Below, piece after piece: positions 24,741-34,810 of a DNA stretch of 64,000 nucleotides (position 1 is its first letter; every line of letters starts with the position of its first letter). The notes below the pieces were generated by a model. The model ran no database searches. It had not been told where the DNA came from and was given only the letters and a program-made list of their open reading frames with translations. The stretch spans positions 477,962,669 through 478,026,668 of the forward strand of contig NC_057862.1 of NCBI RefSeq assembly GCF_019393635.1. Direction: 5' to 3'. Source of the stretch: Dromiciops gliroides (taxonomy: Eukaryota > Chordata > Mammalia > Microbiotheria > Microbiotheriidae). The position numbers were made by a program, and so were the translations under genes.

Positions 24741-24902
24741 GGAGCAGCTAGGTGGCTCAGTGGATTAAGCACCGGCCCTGGATTCAGGAGTACCTGAGTT
24801 CAAATCCGGCCTCAGACACTTGACACTTACTAGATGTGTGACCATGGGCAAGTCACTTAACCCCTATTACCCTGAAAACAAAAACAAACAAACAAACAAA
24901 AA
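24741..24902 (+). repeat. WSINE/MIR-type SINE
   Basis: Full-length with a (CAAA)n tail. Confidence 0.93.
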
Positions 24903-24969
24903 ACAAACTTTCGACATTCCCTCTCAAATTCTTAACTCGCATTAGCTTGTTATAGTTATTCATTACAGT

Positions 24970-25270
24970 CAAACTTTACAACAAACATGTATTAAGTACG
25001 ATGTGCCTGGCACTGCTAAGTCCTGGGGATAAAGGCAAAAACCAGTCCCTATTCTCAAAGATCTCAGTCTAATACAGGAGGTGGATGTAAACTATGTAAG
25101 GACAAAAGAGAAACAATAAATTGGAGATAATCTTAGAGGGAAGTCACTATATTCATTATCGCCTAAAATATATCATACAACACAAACATTTATTAGTCCC
25201 GTATTATATACCAGGCACTGGAGATCACGCATACAAAAAATTAAGTAAATCTTGCTCTCAAGAATTTTAT
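24970..25270 (-). repeat. L2 3' end fragments, antisense
   Basis: Two adjacent antisense L2 tails (gtgcctggcactgctaagtc and tataccaggcactggagatc). Confidence 0.55.
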
Positions 25271-25479
25271 TTTCTACAGTGCAGACAGCTGACCTCGGGA
25301 AGACCTGGGTTCAAGTCTCCCTTCTAATACATACTGATAATGTGACTGTGGACAGGTCACCCGAGATTTAAATAGCGGAGCAGGGATCATACCTACAATG
25401 GTCGAGAGGGTTTCTTCATCAGGGAACTACTGGCACCAATGCAAATCAAGGGGGTGTGCCCGCGCACACACACACACGC

Positions 25480-25680
25480 CTTCAGACAATTCTACCACAA
25501 GACACCCCTCCAAAAAAGCTTTCGGACGAGTTTACCGTAAAACATCCCCCCCAAAACGCTTTCAGACAAGCCTACCATAAATAAGACACCCATATATCAA
25601 ACAAACAAACAGAATAACTTTGGACAAGTCTCCCATAAGACACTCCCTCCAAAAAGGCTTCAGGCAAGTCTACCATAAAT
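25480..25680. repeat. Minisatellite, ~40-bp unit, about five copies
   Basis: Units start at 25480, 25519, 25559, 25618 and 25658, each beginning ctt(t)c-gacaag-ctaccataa and followed by a C-run and A-run. Three units are 39-40 bp, the third carries an ~18-bp insert with CAAA repeats, and the fifth is partial. Copies differ at roughly one base in six, so the array is old. It lies about 380-580 bp upstream of the SLC30A6 ATG. Confidence 0.8.
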
Positions 25681-25899
25681 TGAAATCCCGGCTTTGTCAC
25701 TTAATCGCTGCGACCTCAGGTAATTAACCAGCCTGAACTTCACTGTCAGGACATGAGAAGTGATACGCGCCTCATCATTGAGGCAGCCAGTGGGCTCGCT
25801 AGGTCCCTTAGGTAGGTAGAACTACGAGAAAGTAGCCTCACCTCTTCTAGCTACACTAGTTCACAAACAGCACAACTACTGCTATTCTGTCAGTCTCGT

Positions 25900-26460
25900 C
25901 GCTCCCTCCGAGATTTATTCTCTCCTCACTTCCGGATTCCTCTACCTCAGCCAATAGCCTTCGTTTGTCCCTCCCCTTCCGCTCGGAGGGGGCGGGTTAG
26001 CAGCGAGCCAGTGGCAGAACGACTTCCGGCGGCGGGAGCTGCGCGGCCCCTTATCATGGTGAGTGGGCCGCGGGCCCGGGCCCGGGTTTTGGGGTATCTG
26101 GCGCTGACTCGGAGAGGCCATTGTCCCGTGCCGCGGCACTGTCGAGTTGGGGCTGGGGCGTTTCGGCTGTCTTCCGGCCTCTGTCTGTCCGGAAGCCAGG
26201 CGGCAGCTGCTTCCTGGAAGGTTCCCCCCCCCCCAACCCAGCCCGCTCCCGCTCTCAGCTTTCTCTTCCCAACTGTCGAGGCCTCCAGCCTCCCGGGCTG
26301 TCGGAGCTGCTGACGACCTTGGGGTTCGGCTGCTCCTGCCTTCACTGACCCGGGGGCAGCTGCGGTTGGCCGCCGTATTGGAGTCGACGTCCCGCTCCCT
26401 CTGGCTGCCGAGTGCCCTGGTCTGGCCACAGGTGCCTGGTGCTCCGCTCTATTTTCTTAC
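25900..26460 (+). promoter_or_regulatory. SLC30A6: CpG-rich promoter of SLC30A6
   Basis: This is the only CpG-dense stretch in an otherwise AT-rich, CpG-poor window, and it spans the first coding exon. Visible elements are a CCAAT box (25951-25955), a GC box GGGGGCGGG (25988-25996) and two ETS-type sites, CACTTCCGG (25927-25935) and ACTTCCGG (26022-26029). There is no TATA box, which fits a housekeeping promoter with dispersed start sites around 25.95-26.04 kb. Long open frames on both strands here are a by-product of GC richness. Confidence 0.85.
26056..26058 (+). CDS. SLC30A6: SLC30A6 exon 1, coding part (start Met only)
   Basis: The initiator ATG is directly followed by a gtgagt donor at 26059, so exon 1 codes only Met. 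Exon 2 supplies GGG ACA ATA, giving MGTIHLFRK, the known ZnT6 N-terminus. ZnT6 belongs to the CDF zinc transporter family but lacks the zinc-binding membrane residues. It works as a heterodimer with ZnT5 in the Golgi and early secretory pathway, helping to metallate enzymes such as alkaline phosphatase. Coding continues beyond the window. The 13 exons seen total 885 nt (295 codons) with no break. Confidence 0.9.
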
Positions 26461-26579
26461 TGTAAAAATAACTAGACTGAGAGGCACCCCTCAGAGCATG
26501 AGCGATCCCAGGACATTTGCAAAGAGTTCTCAAAACAAGAATTGCTATTAATACGAGGAGAGTATATACAGATATTTAT

Positions 26580-26840
26580 TAAGCACCTGCTTTGCCCTAG
26601 GCTTTGAGTGCTCCACATCACAGAGAAATGCCAGTCACAACAATTTAGGGTTTCATCACCCCATATCCAGCGAATGGCCAAAGATGACGAGAGGAATAAT
26701 CAACAAGCATTTATAAATTGCCTACTAAGTTCCAGGTCCTGGCGTGTTGAGGACACAAAAGCAAAAAGTGAACAAGCTCACCTTCTGATGGGGAGACAGC
26801 ACACAGATAGATGTTTGTGTACAGATATAGGGATGTGTGT
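26580..26840 (-). repeat. L2 3' end, antisense (two overlapping pieces)
   Basis: Contains tttattaagcacctgctttg and caagctcaccttctgatggg, typical of antisense L2. Lies in SLC30A6 intron 1 just after the CpG island. Confidence 0.55.
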
Positions 26841-26842
26841 GT

Positions 26843-26915
26843 TTGCCATATATATATATATAGTGGAGTGACACACCACACAAATATATATGTGTATACA
26901 TACATACATACATAC

Positions 26916-26947
<32 letters not shown>

Positions 26948-26950
26948 ATT
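26843..26950. repeat. (TA)n/(CATA)n/(TG)n simple repeats
   Basis: Blocks of TA, CATA and TG repeats, largely alternating purine-pyrimidine. Confidence 0.95.
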
Positions 26951-26955
26951 TACAG

Positions 26956-27334
26956 ACATAATTGTTCAGTCTTTTCAGTTGTGTCCGACTCTTCTTGGTG
27001 AATGAAGTTAATAGGGTTAAGTGACTTGTACAGGGTCACACAGCTACTAAGTGTCTAAGGCAGGATTTGAATTTCGGAGGTTAAGTCTTTTCGACTTCAG
27101 GCCTGGCACCCTATCCACTATACCAAAGCTTCTTAAACTGTGGGTCGGGACTCCATATGGGGTCGAGTAACTCAATGTGGGGGTCATGAAAAATTTGGCA
27201 ACAGTAAAATGTTATGTATATGTATTTTATATATCTATATGCCCTGGGGCATGTAAAAATTTCTCCCTGGAAAAGGGGTCACAAGTGCAAAAAAGTTTAA
27301 GAAGCCTTGCACTATATATACTACCTAGCTGCCC
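26956..27334 (-). repeat. MAR1-type SINE split by a hAT MITE
   Basis: Antisense MAR1: the 3' tail-derived tcagttgtgtccgactcttc on the left and the head ctacctagctgccc on the right. A 186-bp element sits near its head (27124-27309). Confidence 0.85.
27124..27309. mobile_element. hAT-type MITE
   Basis: Terminal inverted repeats CAAAGCTTCTTAAACT and AGTTTAAGAAGCCTTG, with an 8-bp target duplication cactata(c/t) at 27116-27123 and 27310-27317. The interior contains gggtcgggact and gggtcatgaaa blocks typical of mammalian hAT non-autonomous elements. No coding capacity. Confidence 0.85.
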
Positions 27335-27409
27335 TTATATGTGTATACACATATATATTTGTGTGTTGTCTCCACTATTAAAAGGCGAACTTGAAAGGAG
27401 GGACCATTT

Positions 27410-27910
27410 GGAAAGATAGACAGACAGACATAGGTAGTAAATTGAAGGTAATCAGAGGAAAGGTCCAAGAGAGTAGGGACTGGTTGTTTTTGCCCTTTGC
27501 TGTTTGTTTAAGTCATTTCCACTCATGTCCAACTCTTTGGACCCCATTTGGGGTTTTCTTGGTAAAGATACTGACTGTAGTGGTTTGCCATTTCCTTCTG
27601 CAGCATTTATTTTACAGATTGAGGAAATTTAGAAATTGAGGCGAACAGGGTTAAGTGATTTGTCACACAGTCAGGCCAGATTTGAACTCAGGAAAATTAA
27701 TCTTCCTAACTCCAGGGCTGGCTTTCTCTGCCATTTAGCTGCCCATTTTGCCAATATATAGATAGTAAATTGAAAGTAATTAGAGGGAAGACCCAACAAT
27801 GCTGGGACAGACCAGGAAAGACTTCTTGCAGAAAGTAGGATTTGAGCTAAGTCTTGAAGGAATTCAGGGCAATGAACTTGGACTAAGGAAGAACTGGTTT
27901 CAAATCTGAC
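27410..27910 (-). repeat. L2 LINE, antisense, split by MAR1
   Basis: 27410-27500 and 27746-27880 carry near-identical L2-type antisense phrases (taaattga-ggtaatcagagg and gatttgagctaagtcttgaa) around a MAR1 SINE. Confidence 0.6.
27505..27745 (-). repeat. MAR1-type SINE
   Basis: Antisense MAR1 with the tail region ccccatttggggttttcttg and head catttagctgccc. Confidence 0.85.
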
Positions 27911-28185
27911 TTGAGGGGCAGCTAGGTGGCTCCGTGGATAAAGCACTGGCCCTGGATTCAGAAGGACCTGAGTTCAAATTCGGCCTCAGACACTTGACAC
28001 TAGCTGTGTGACCCTGAGCAAGTCACTTAACCCTCACTGCCCAGCAAAAAAACAAACAAACAAACAAAAAAAAACTGACTTGAGTTACTGGTTGTGATTG
28101 GGCAAGTCATTTTCTGTGCCCTTTTTGTCATTTTTGAAATGAAGGGACTGAACTCAGTGGCCTCTGATCCCTTCCAGCCCTACAT
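27881..28185 (+). repeat. THER/MIR-type SINE split by a WSINE
   Basis: The head (ggcaatgaacttggactaag) and tail (gatcccttccagccctacat) of an older SINE flank a younger one. The junction repeat ctgacttgag is duplicated on both sides. Confidence 0.7.
27915..28074 (+). repeat. WSINE/MIR-type SINE
   Basis: Full-length with a (CAAA)n/poly(A) tail; target duplication ctgacttgag. Confidence 0.95.
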
Positions 28186-28319
28186 TTATATGATGCTAAA
28201 AAGTTTTTAGGTACCCTCTGAGAGAACTGTAAGCTAGGATGACAGGTATCTGCGTTGAAAGCTGACTCCCTTGAAGAATATGTTGTATTTACCTCCCCTC
28301 TCCCTCCCCCAACTGCTTC

Positions 28320-28515
28320 TTTGTATCCCTGGAGTTTAATCCAGTATGTGGTAGACAGTATGTACTCAATAAATGCTAAGTAACTGAATGTCTGACTTAT
28401 GTTTTTACATGAGTATTTTGCCCAGTAAAACTTAAGGGCAGGAACAGTTTGTCTTTGTATCCCTTGTGCATTTAGCACATAGTAGGTATTCAGTAAATGT
28501 TTGTGAAATTGAAAT
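28320..28515 (+). repeat. L2 3' end fragments
   Basis: Two consecutive L2-like tails (cagtatgtactcaataaatg and catagtaggtattcagtaaa). Confidence 0.5.
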
Positions 28516-28557
28516 GAATTATTGAATTAAGGGGAGTCTCATGTCTCCTTGAATTAG

Positions 28558-28589
<32 letters not shown>
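28558..28589. repeat. (TG)n microsatellite
   Basis: About 15 TG units, directly followed by a 31-bp tandem duplication (28590-28650). Confidence 0.97.
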
Positions 28590-28591
<2 letters not shown>

Positions 28592-28754
28592 AAGAAGCTA
28601 TTTTCAGCTTTGTTGTATCTTTAAGAAGCTATTTTCAGCTTTGTTTCAAGATTCCCAATCTTTTGTCACAGCTCCATGCCTCTGCTCCATGAAGGATTTG
28701 GGCAGCTCTTTAACTGGAGTATGTCAGTTAAGTGGTCACTTTTAGTAGCCAAGT

Positions 28755-29520
28755 TAGAATTTTAAACTTATGTTTAATACCGTTTGATCCAGCAATACCA
28801 CTTCTATTTCTGTATCCCAAAGAGAACCAAAAAAAGGTGAAAGGACCTGTTTGTACAAAAATATTTATAGCAGCTCTTTTTGTAGTGGCAAAGAACTGAA
28901 AATTGAGGGAATGCCCGTCAAACAGGGAATGGCTGAATAAGTTGTAATATGTCATTGTAATGGAATATTTCCGTGCTATAAGAAATGATGAGCAGGCTGA
29001 TGTCAGAAAAACCTGGAAAGACTTAGTGGAACTGTTGCAAAGTGAAGTGAACAGAACCAGGAGAACATTGTTCACAGTAATAGCAGTACTGTACAATGAT
29101 AACTGTGAATGACTTGGCTATTCTCAGCAATATATATATTTTTTTAATTTTAGTGAGGCAATTGGGGTTAAGTGACTTGCCCAGGGTCACACAGCTAGTA
29201 AGTGTTAAGTGTCTGAGGCCGGATTTGAACTCAGGTACTCCTGACTCCAGGGCCAGTGCTCTATCCACTGCGCCACCTAGCTGCCCCTCTCAGCAATATA
29301 TTGATGCAAGACAGTTCCAAAGGACTTATGATGAAAAATGCTATCCACCTCCAGAGAAAGAACTGATGGAGTCTGTATGCAGTTCGAAGCATACTATTGT
29401 TCATTTACAGTATTTTTTCATGTTTTTTTTTTTTCCTTTGGGTTTTTGTATTCTTTCACAACATGACTAATATGGTAAAAAATAAGAATAAAATAAGCTT
29501 AGGTTTAGTAATTATGTGCT
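28755..29520 (+). repeat. L1 LINE 3' end
   Basis: Sense L1 ORF2 end and 3' UTR (tttgatccagcaataccact, aaatgatgagcaggctgatg, acagaaccaggagaacattg). A SINE is inserted at 29136. In SLC30A6 intron 1. Confidence 0.88.
29136..29287 (-). repeat. WSINE/MIR-type SINE
   Basis: Full-length within L1; target duplication tctcagcaatatat. Confidence 0.96.
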
Positions 29521-29985
29521 CTTTACTCTGTGTGTAATTCCAGAAAAAAATATTTAAATAAAGACATAGATATCGAAATACTTCAAACTGATCAGTTGAC
29601 TTTTTTTTTTAATAACACTGAAAGTTTCTGCCTTTTCCTTCCCTCTAAAACCCATCAGTTTTATACTTTTATTTATTTAAAGATTCTTTAGTCTTAGAAT
29701 TTGGACAGTAGTTTGAAATATATGGAAATTAGAGGAAACAGGTCCATAACATCAGGACACAGGATAGAAATTTTGTGAAAGTCAGTTGGCAATCTCTCTC
29801 TGACTCTGTCTGTCTTGCTCTGATGGTTATTGTTTCAGAAATGCCACCTTATAACATAGATGTAAAAGTAGCTGACTGGCATCCACCACTTCACAGTGAA
29901 TCTGTATTGTGAAAACATAGAAAAGATGCTCAGTAAAATGTTACATATTAAAGAAATATTTAGGTTACATTGCTTCTTTTTACAG
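29521..29985. other. SLC30A6: SLC30A6 intron 1, 3' part
   Basis: No repeat recognised. AT-rich sequence leading to the exon 2 acceptor. Confidence 0.5.
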
Positions 29986-30072
29986 GGGACAATACATCTC
30001 TTTCGAAAATCACAAAGATCTTTTGTTGGCAAGTTATCACAGGAATTTAAATTGGTAGCAGCAGATCGAAGG
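29986..30072 (+). CDS. SLC30A6: SLC30A6 exon 2
   Basis: 87 nt, phase 0 at both ends, acceptor tacag and donor gtaagt. It encodes GTIHLFRKSQRSFVGKLSQE then FKLVAADRR, the cytosolic N-terminal arm. By memory the human arm is GTIHLFRKPQRSFFGKLLRE, so the match is close with a few substitutions. Confidence 0.96.
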
Positions 30073-30305
30073 GTAAGTCAATTTTAATACATAATTGTAA
30101 TTATAATTTGAGGGAATTATTGGTTTAATTTTTTAATTATTTGAAGAAAAATTGGTTAGTATTTTCCTCATAGTTTTAATTTTTGTAAATTGTGCTGACA
30201 TAGTCGGGGGCGTATTGTCTCATTCATAAGTCAAGCAGTAAACTGGAACAAAAGAAATAGTTGGTTGAACTAAGACTTTAAAAACAGATGAAGTTATGAA
30301 TTAGC

Positions 30306-30347
30306 ACATGGGCAAGTCACTTAACCCAGATTGCCTTGCAAAAACAA
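30306..30347 (+). repeat. SINE 3' fragment
   Basis: Only the last ~40 bp (gggcaagtcacttaaccc) of a WSINE/MIR-type SINE. Confidence 0.8.
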
Positions 30348-30389
30348 AGTATAAACTTTTAGCCCAGCCCAGCCTGGATCAATTCCCCC

Positions 30390-30527
30390 ACCCTGTTGGG
30401 CAATGAGGGTTAAGTGACTTGCCCAAGGTCACACAGCTAGTAAGTGTCAAGTGTCTGAGGCCGGATTTGAACTCAGGTCCTCCTGACTCCAGGGCCAGTG
30501 CTCTATCCACTGTGCCACCTAGCTGCT
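30390..30527 (-). repeat. WSINE/MIR-type SINE
   Basis: Antisense copy. Flanking repeat ctggatca(a/g)tt. Confidence 0.93.
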
Positions 30528-30539
30528 GCTGGATCAGTT

Positions 30540-30715
30540 TTTAAGAACACCATAAAACTAATCCTGGTTCTATCATGTTCCTTCGGCCCCTATCCCATTC
30601 CCCCATTTCAGTTTCCTTTTAGGTATTGTCTTCTTCCATTAGAATGTAAAGGACTGTCTTTCTATTTGTATTCCCAGGGATTAGCCCAGTGCCTGGCACT
30701 AATAAGTGTTTAATT
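30540..30715 (+). repeat. L2 3' end
   Basis: Contains cttccattagaatgtaaagg and agcccagtgcctggcactaa. Confidence 0.6.
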
Positions 30716-30833
30716 ATTAGCTTAGAATATTAGCTTAATTATTGGCTTATAATATTGTCATGAAGAGTGGGAATGCCAGTGCCTCACTATAGTAGACTCT
30801 TCATGAATGTTTGTTGAATTCAGTGACTTTTTG

Positions 30834-30991
30834 TTTATTTATTTGTTTGTTTTTGGTGAGGCAATGGGGGTTAAGTGACTTGCTCAGGGTCATACAGCTA
30901 GTAAGTGTCAAGTGTCTGAGGTAAGATTTGAACTCAGGTCCTCCTGAATCCAGGGCTGGTGCTCTATCCAGTGCGCCACCTAGCTGCCCCA
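30834..30991 (-). repeat. WSINE/MIR-type SINE
   Basis: Antisense; perfect 17-bp target duplication aattcagtgactttttg. Confidence 0.96.
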
Positions 30992-31194
30992 AATTCAGTG
31001 ACTTTTTGAACAAAGTCCTAGGAGAAGCGGGAGGAAGTATGATCAAAGGTGCAGGTAAAGGGATTTGTCTTGGTAGTAAACCTGTGGACTCTGTTTCTCC
31101 TTTAGAGGGTTGTGGGCTAGTGAAGAGTGCTGGATTTTGACTCAAAAGAACCTAGGCAGGGCACATTCCTTCTCTCAGCTTCATTTTTATAGGC

Positions 31195-31500
31195 AACTAT
31201 GTTGCAGTATAGATAGACCATGGGGCTTGAGTTCTAATCCTGCCTCAGACTACATAATTATGTGACCCTGGGCAAGTCATTTAATATCTTGATTAACCAT
31301 GATTCCAGAGGATTGGTGATAAAATATACTGCCCACTTCTTAAGAAAGAGCTGATGGACTCAAAATATAGAGTAAAACACACATTTTTTGACACAGATAA
31401 TATGGACATTTGTTTTGCTTATAGGAAAATACACACTTATGTATACTAATTCATTCATTTATTACAAAAGTGTTTTAGTTTTCATTTTTTTCTTTTTCAT
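31195..31500 (+). repeat. MIR fragment followed by L1 3' end
   Basis: 31195-31285 is a MIR-type core (tgtgaccctgggcaagtcat). 31295-31500 resembles the L1 3' UTR (actgcccacttcttaagaaa, gagctgatggactc). Confidence 0.55.
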
Positions 31501-31639
31501 TGGGTAGTGGAGTGAAGGGAGGAGTTAGGGATAGAATAGCCAAAAGAAAAAGTGGGTCATTGAACAATTTTTTTTTTTAAATACAGAAGAGAACATAAGG
31601 CCAGAGAGAATCATGGGCAAAAAGAAGCTTTGAAAGTTC

Positions 31640-32640
31640 CTGTTGAATTTATTTTTTATATTAAAAAATGTTTAATATCTTGTTTAGCAGTTCCAGAATT
31701 TCTCTCATAATTCCCCCAACCCCCTCCCAGAAAGCTATCCCATATGACATATATTTTTAAAGAAAAAAAAGAAGAGGAAAACAGTTCAGCAAAACCAAGG
31801 AATACATTTTGGGGGGGCGGGCAATTGGGGTTAAGTGACTTTCCCAGGGTCACAGAGCTAGTAAGTGTTTAGTGTCTGAGGTCGGATTTGAACTCAGGTT
31901 CTCCTGACTCCAGGACTGGTGCTCTATCCACTGTGCCACCTAGCTGTCCCAAGGAATACATTTTTTTTTTTTATCCACAAATACATGCAATGTTCCACAC
32001 TTGTGGACTTAGCAGCTCTGCAAAGAAGTAGGCCATGGGTGTCTTCTCATATCTCTTTCTTTGGGTCCACACTCTGTTCTTTATAGTTTTTCATCATTGA
32101 TTTTTTGGTTCTTTTATTTACATTGTTGTGGTCATTGTGTGTATTTTTTCTTGTCTCTACTTACTGCATTCTGCATCAGATCTGGCAAATATTTCTATAC
32201 TTTTCTGTATTCATCATATTCATTGTTTCTTGTGGCACACTCATACTCCGTTACACAGTGGGCCATTGCCCATTTGATGGGCATCTACTTTGTTTCCAAT
32301 TCTTTGGTGCCAAAAAAAAATGCTACTATAAATATTTTGATATATGTAAGGATTTTGTTTTAATCACTGACCTCTATGGGTTTTAAACCTAATAGTGGAA
32401 TGCCTGTTTCAGTGGATATGGACTGTTCAGTCACTTTATTTGTATATCTGCTTTCCAAAGTTGTTATACTGACTGATAGCTCCACCAACAATGCACTGGG
32501 TTGCCTATATTCCTACAGCCCTTCCAACATTGACTATTCCCATCTTTGCTAATTTGCAGGGTATAAGGTAAAACCTCAAGGTTATTTTTATTTGCATTTC
32601 TCTTATAAGTGATTTTGAGCCTTCATGAAAATGGTTGGAT
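31640..32640 (-). repeat. L1 LINE 3' fragment, older
   Basis: Antisense L1 end with more divergence (ccatttgatgggcatctact, ccaccaacaatgcactgggt). A SINE is inserted at 31811. Confidence 0.75.
31811..31950 (-). repeat. WSINE/MIR-type SINE
   Basis: Antisense; target duplication aaggaatacatttt. Confidence 0.95.
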
Positions 32641-33000
32641 TTTATTTTTTAAAAGAAAAGCAAGTTGTACACAATAGAAATTGGCAGTTTCACATACAGT
32701 TCTTTTTTGTGTTTTGCTGTGTACACAAAATTTGATTTTTGTCAAGTTCAGAATTTTAAAAATAAATTCAAAAATTTTTTTCTTTCTAAAAACATCCTAA
32801 CCATAAAGGAGTAATACTTATGTTGCATATCATAGGAGCATTTCTATTTAAAGTAGCCAGCACAGGGATTCATAATTTTAGTAAAACGGTGGACAAAAAG
32901 AATATACCACTATAGACTTTTTATATATCTGGTAAAGTCATGAAGTTCTTTTGATCCAAAGGGGGTTTTTTGCAAATAAGCACAAATTTTTCATTTACAG

Positions 33001-33085
33001 TCTTGGAAGATCTTGCTTTTTGGTGCTATAAACTTACTGTGTACTGGATTCCTACTTATGTGGTGCAGTTCTACTAACAGTATAG
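33001..33085 (+). CDS. SLC30A6: SLC30A6 exon 3 (TM1)
   Basis: 85 nt, acceptor tttacag and donor gtatgt, ending one base into an Ala codon. It encodes SWKILLFGAINLLCTGFLLM then WCSSTNSI. The hydrophobic run from ILLF to LLMWC is transmembrane helix 1. Confidence 0.96.
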
Positions 33086-33762
33086 GTATGTTACTGGTTT
33101 TACTTATAGAAAATTTTATTAATTATATTTAGTTTTCTGATTTTAAATAAAAATGTGCCTTATTTTATACTCCAGGTGTATTCCAGAAATGTGAATTAAA
33201 TAACACTTTAAATGTACTTTAGGAATCTAATATTTAAAGGAAACTTGATAAATGCCTTCTTTTGAAAGCGAAAACTTTTTTTAAAAATGTTTTGAAAATG
33301 TGATTAATCCCTTTATTTAATGTTCAATTTTTAGATGTAGTTTTGCAAAGCAGAGCATACTTGTGACATTTTGTATTCTAATCTGTTATTCTTTTTTTTT
33401 TAATCTATTATTCCTGTAGCAATGTTTTTCTCTGATTTATAGTACCAGTTCCAACAGATATACAGGAAAGCTGTGTTACCTAGAACAAAATAAAGTAGTT
33501 CTTCAGTAATTACCTAATATAGTCTTTTCAGTTTAAATGTATGAATAAAACCTAATTCTTTTTTGCTGTCTACCTTAATCCAACTAATTAGATAATTGTC
33601 AAAAATAAGCATAGACAGCTGGAGGGTGATGACCTGAATAATAAGGAAAATTGTGATGGTTTGTCAGTCAAATGTTCTTAAGCTAGTTAATTCTTAACAA
33701 TTATTCCAATAACATTTCTTTCCCCTCTTCCCCACCTCCCCCGCCCTTTTTTTTTTTTACAG
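33086..33762. other. SLC30A6: SLC30A6 intron 3
   Basis: Short unique intron. No repeat seen apart from the CT-rich acceptor tract. Confidence 0.6.
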
Positions 33763-33805
33763 CTTTAACTGCTTATACATATCTGACAATCTTTGATCTT
33801 TTCAG
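33763..33805 (+). CDS. SLC30A6: SLC30A6 exon 4 (start of TM2)
   Basis: A 43-nt exon behind a very strong polypyrimidine tract (33721-33760) with donor gtaggt. It encodes (A)LTAYTYLTIFDLF(S). In transporting ZnTs, TM2 carries a His-x-x-x-Asp zinc site. Here, as known for ZnT6, the His is absent (YTYLTIFD), which agrees with a non-transporting subunit. Confidence 0.95.
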
Positions 33806-33904
33806 GTAGGTTTTTACAAATCAAATTTTTACTGCTTTTGTAGAATTACTTGTTTTCATTAAAAGAACAAAGAGATTGTTTCCTTTTTAGAAAAGGAAAA
33901 GTGG

Positions 33905-34320
33905 GTTTTGAAGTATAATCAGTTGAATGAAATGACCTAAAGATTCTGCTGGTAGGCATATGCCCCCAAGGACGTCAGTGATAAAAAGAAAGGCCTCATT
34001 TATACCAAAATATTTATAGCAGCACTTTTTGCATTAGTAAAGAATTTGCAGGCTGGATGCTTATTGTTTGAGGAATGACTAAACACGTTGTAGTCCATGA
34101 ATGTGATGGAATATTACTGTGCTATATAAAAAAAAATATGATAAATACAGAGAATCATGAGATTTATATAACTAAGATAAAGTGAAATAAACACAATCTG
34201 TAAAACAATATACACAATGTTTACACTATGTAAATGTAAAGAACAACAACACAATCAAAACTGATTGCTGTGAAATTATAATGACCATGCTTGGTCTCAA
34301 AAACAACTTATGAGAAGTCA
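33905..34320 (+). repeat. L1 LINE 3' fragment, old
   Basis: Diverged L1 3' end (accaaaatatttatagcagc, gaatgtgatggaatattact). Confidence 0.65.
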
Positions 34321-34575
34321 CCTCCTTCCTTTCTTTGCAAAGTTAGGGGACTATAGATAGGGAACACTGAAGATGTCAGACTTTTTAAGTATGTTACAAT
34401 AATTTTGCTGAAAACATTTTTTCTCTTTTTTATTCTTTGATATAAGGAATGGCTCTGAGAGGAGAAACTAGATGACATAAAAACAAAAGCTATCAAACAG
34501 AAAGGTGTTATTAAAAAGAAAGGTCTTCTTGGTGAAATAATCTTTGTTGTGAAAGTTAAATAGGAAAGAAATAAG

Positions 34576-34732
34576 GGAGCAGCTAAGTGGTACAGTGGAG
34601 AAAGCACCAGCCTTGGATTCAGGAAGGCCTGAGTTCAAATCCAGCCTCAGACTCTTGACACTTATTAGCCACGTGACCTTGGGCAAGTCACTTAACCCTC
34701 ACTGCCCTGCAAAAAACAAACAAATAAATAGG
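34576..34732 (+). repeat. WSINE/MIR-type SINE
   Basis: Full-length sense copy with a (CAAA)n tail. Confidence 0.92.
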
Positions 34733-34810
34733 GAAGGAGGCAGAAAGAAATACGATTTTTAACTTGCAAAGGAGTTTTTCAAAATTCTTTTAAAAACCTC
34801 TCTTGTGATG

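Noticed and set aside
25947-26429. 160-codon open frame on the minus strand over the SLC30A6 promoter
   Set aside because: Low-complexity Ala/Arg/Gly/Pro composition in a CpG-rich block, with open frames on both strands. No family resemblance. Explained by GC content.
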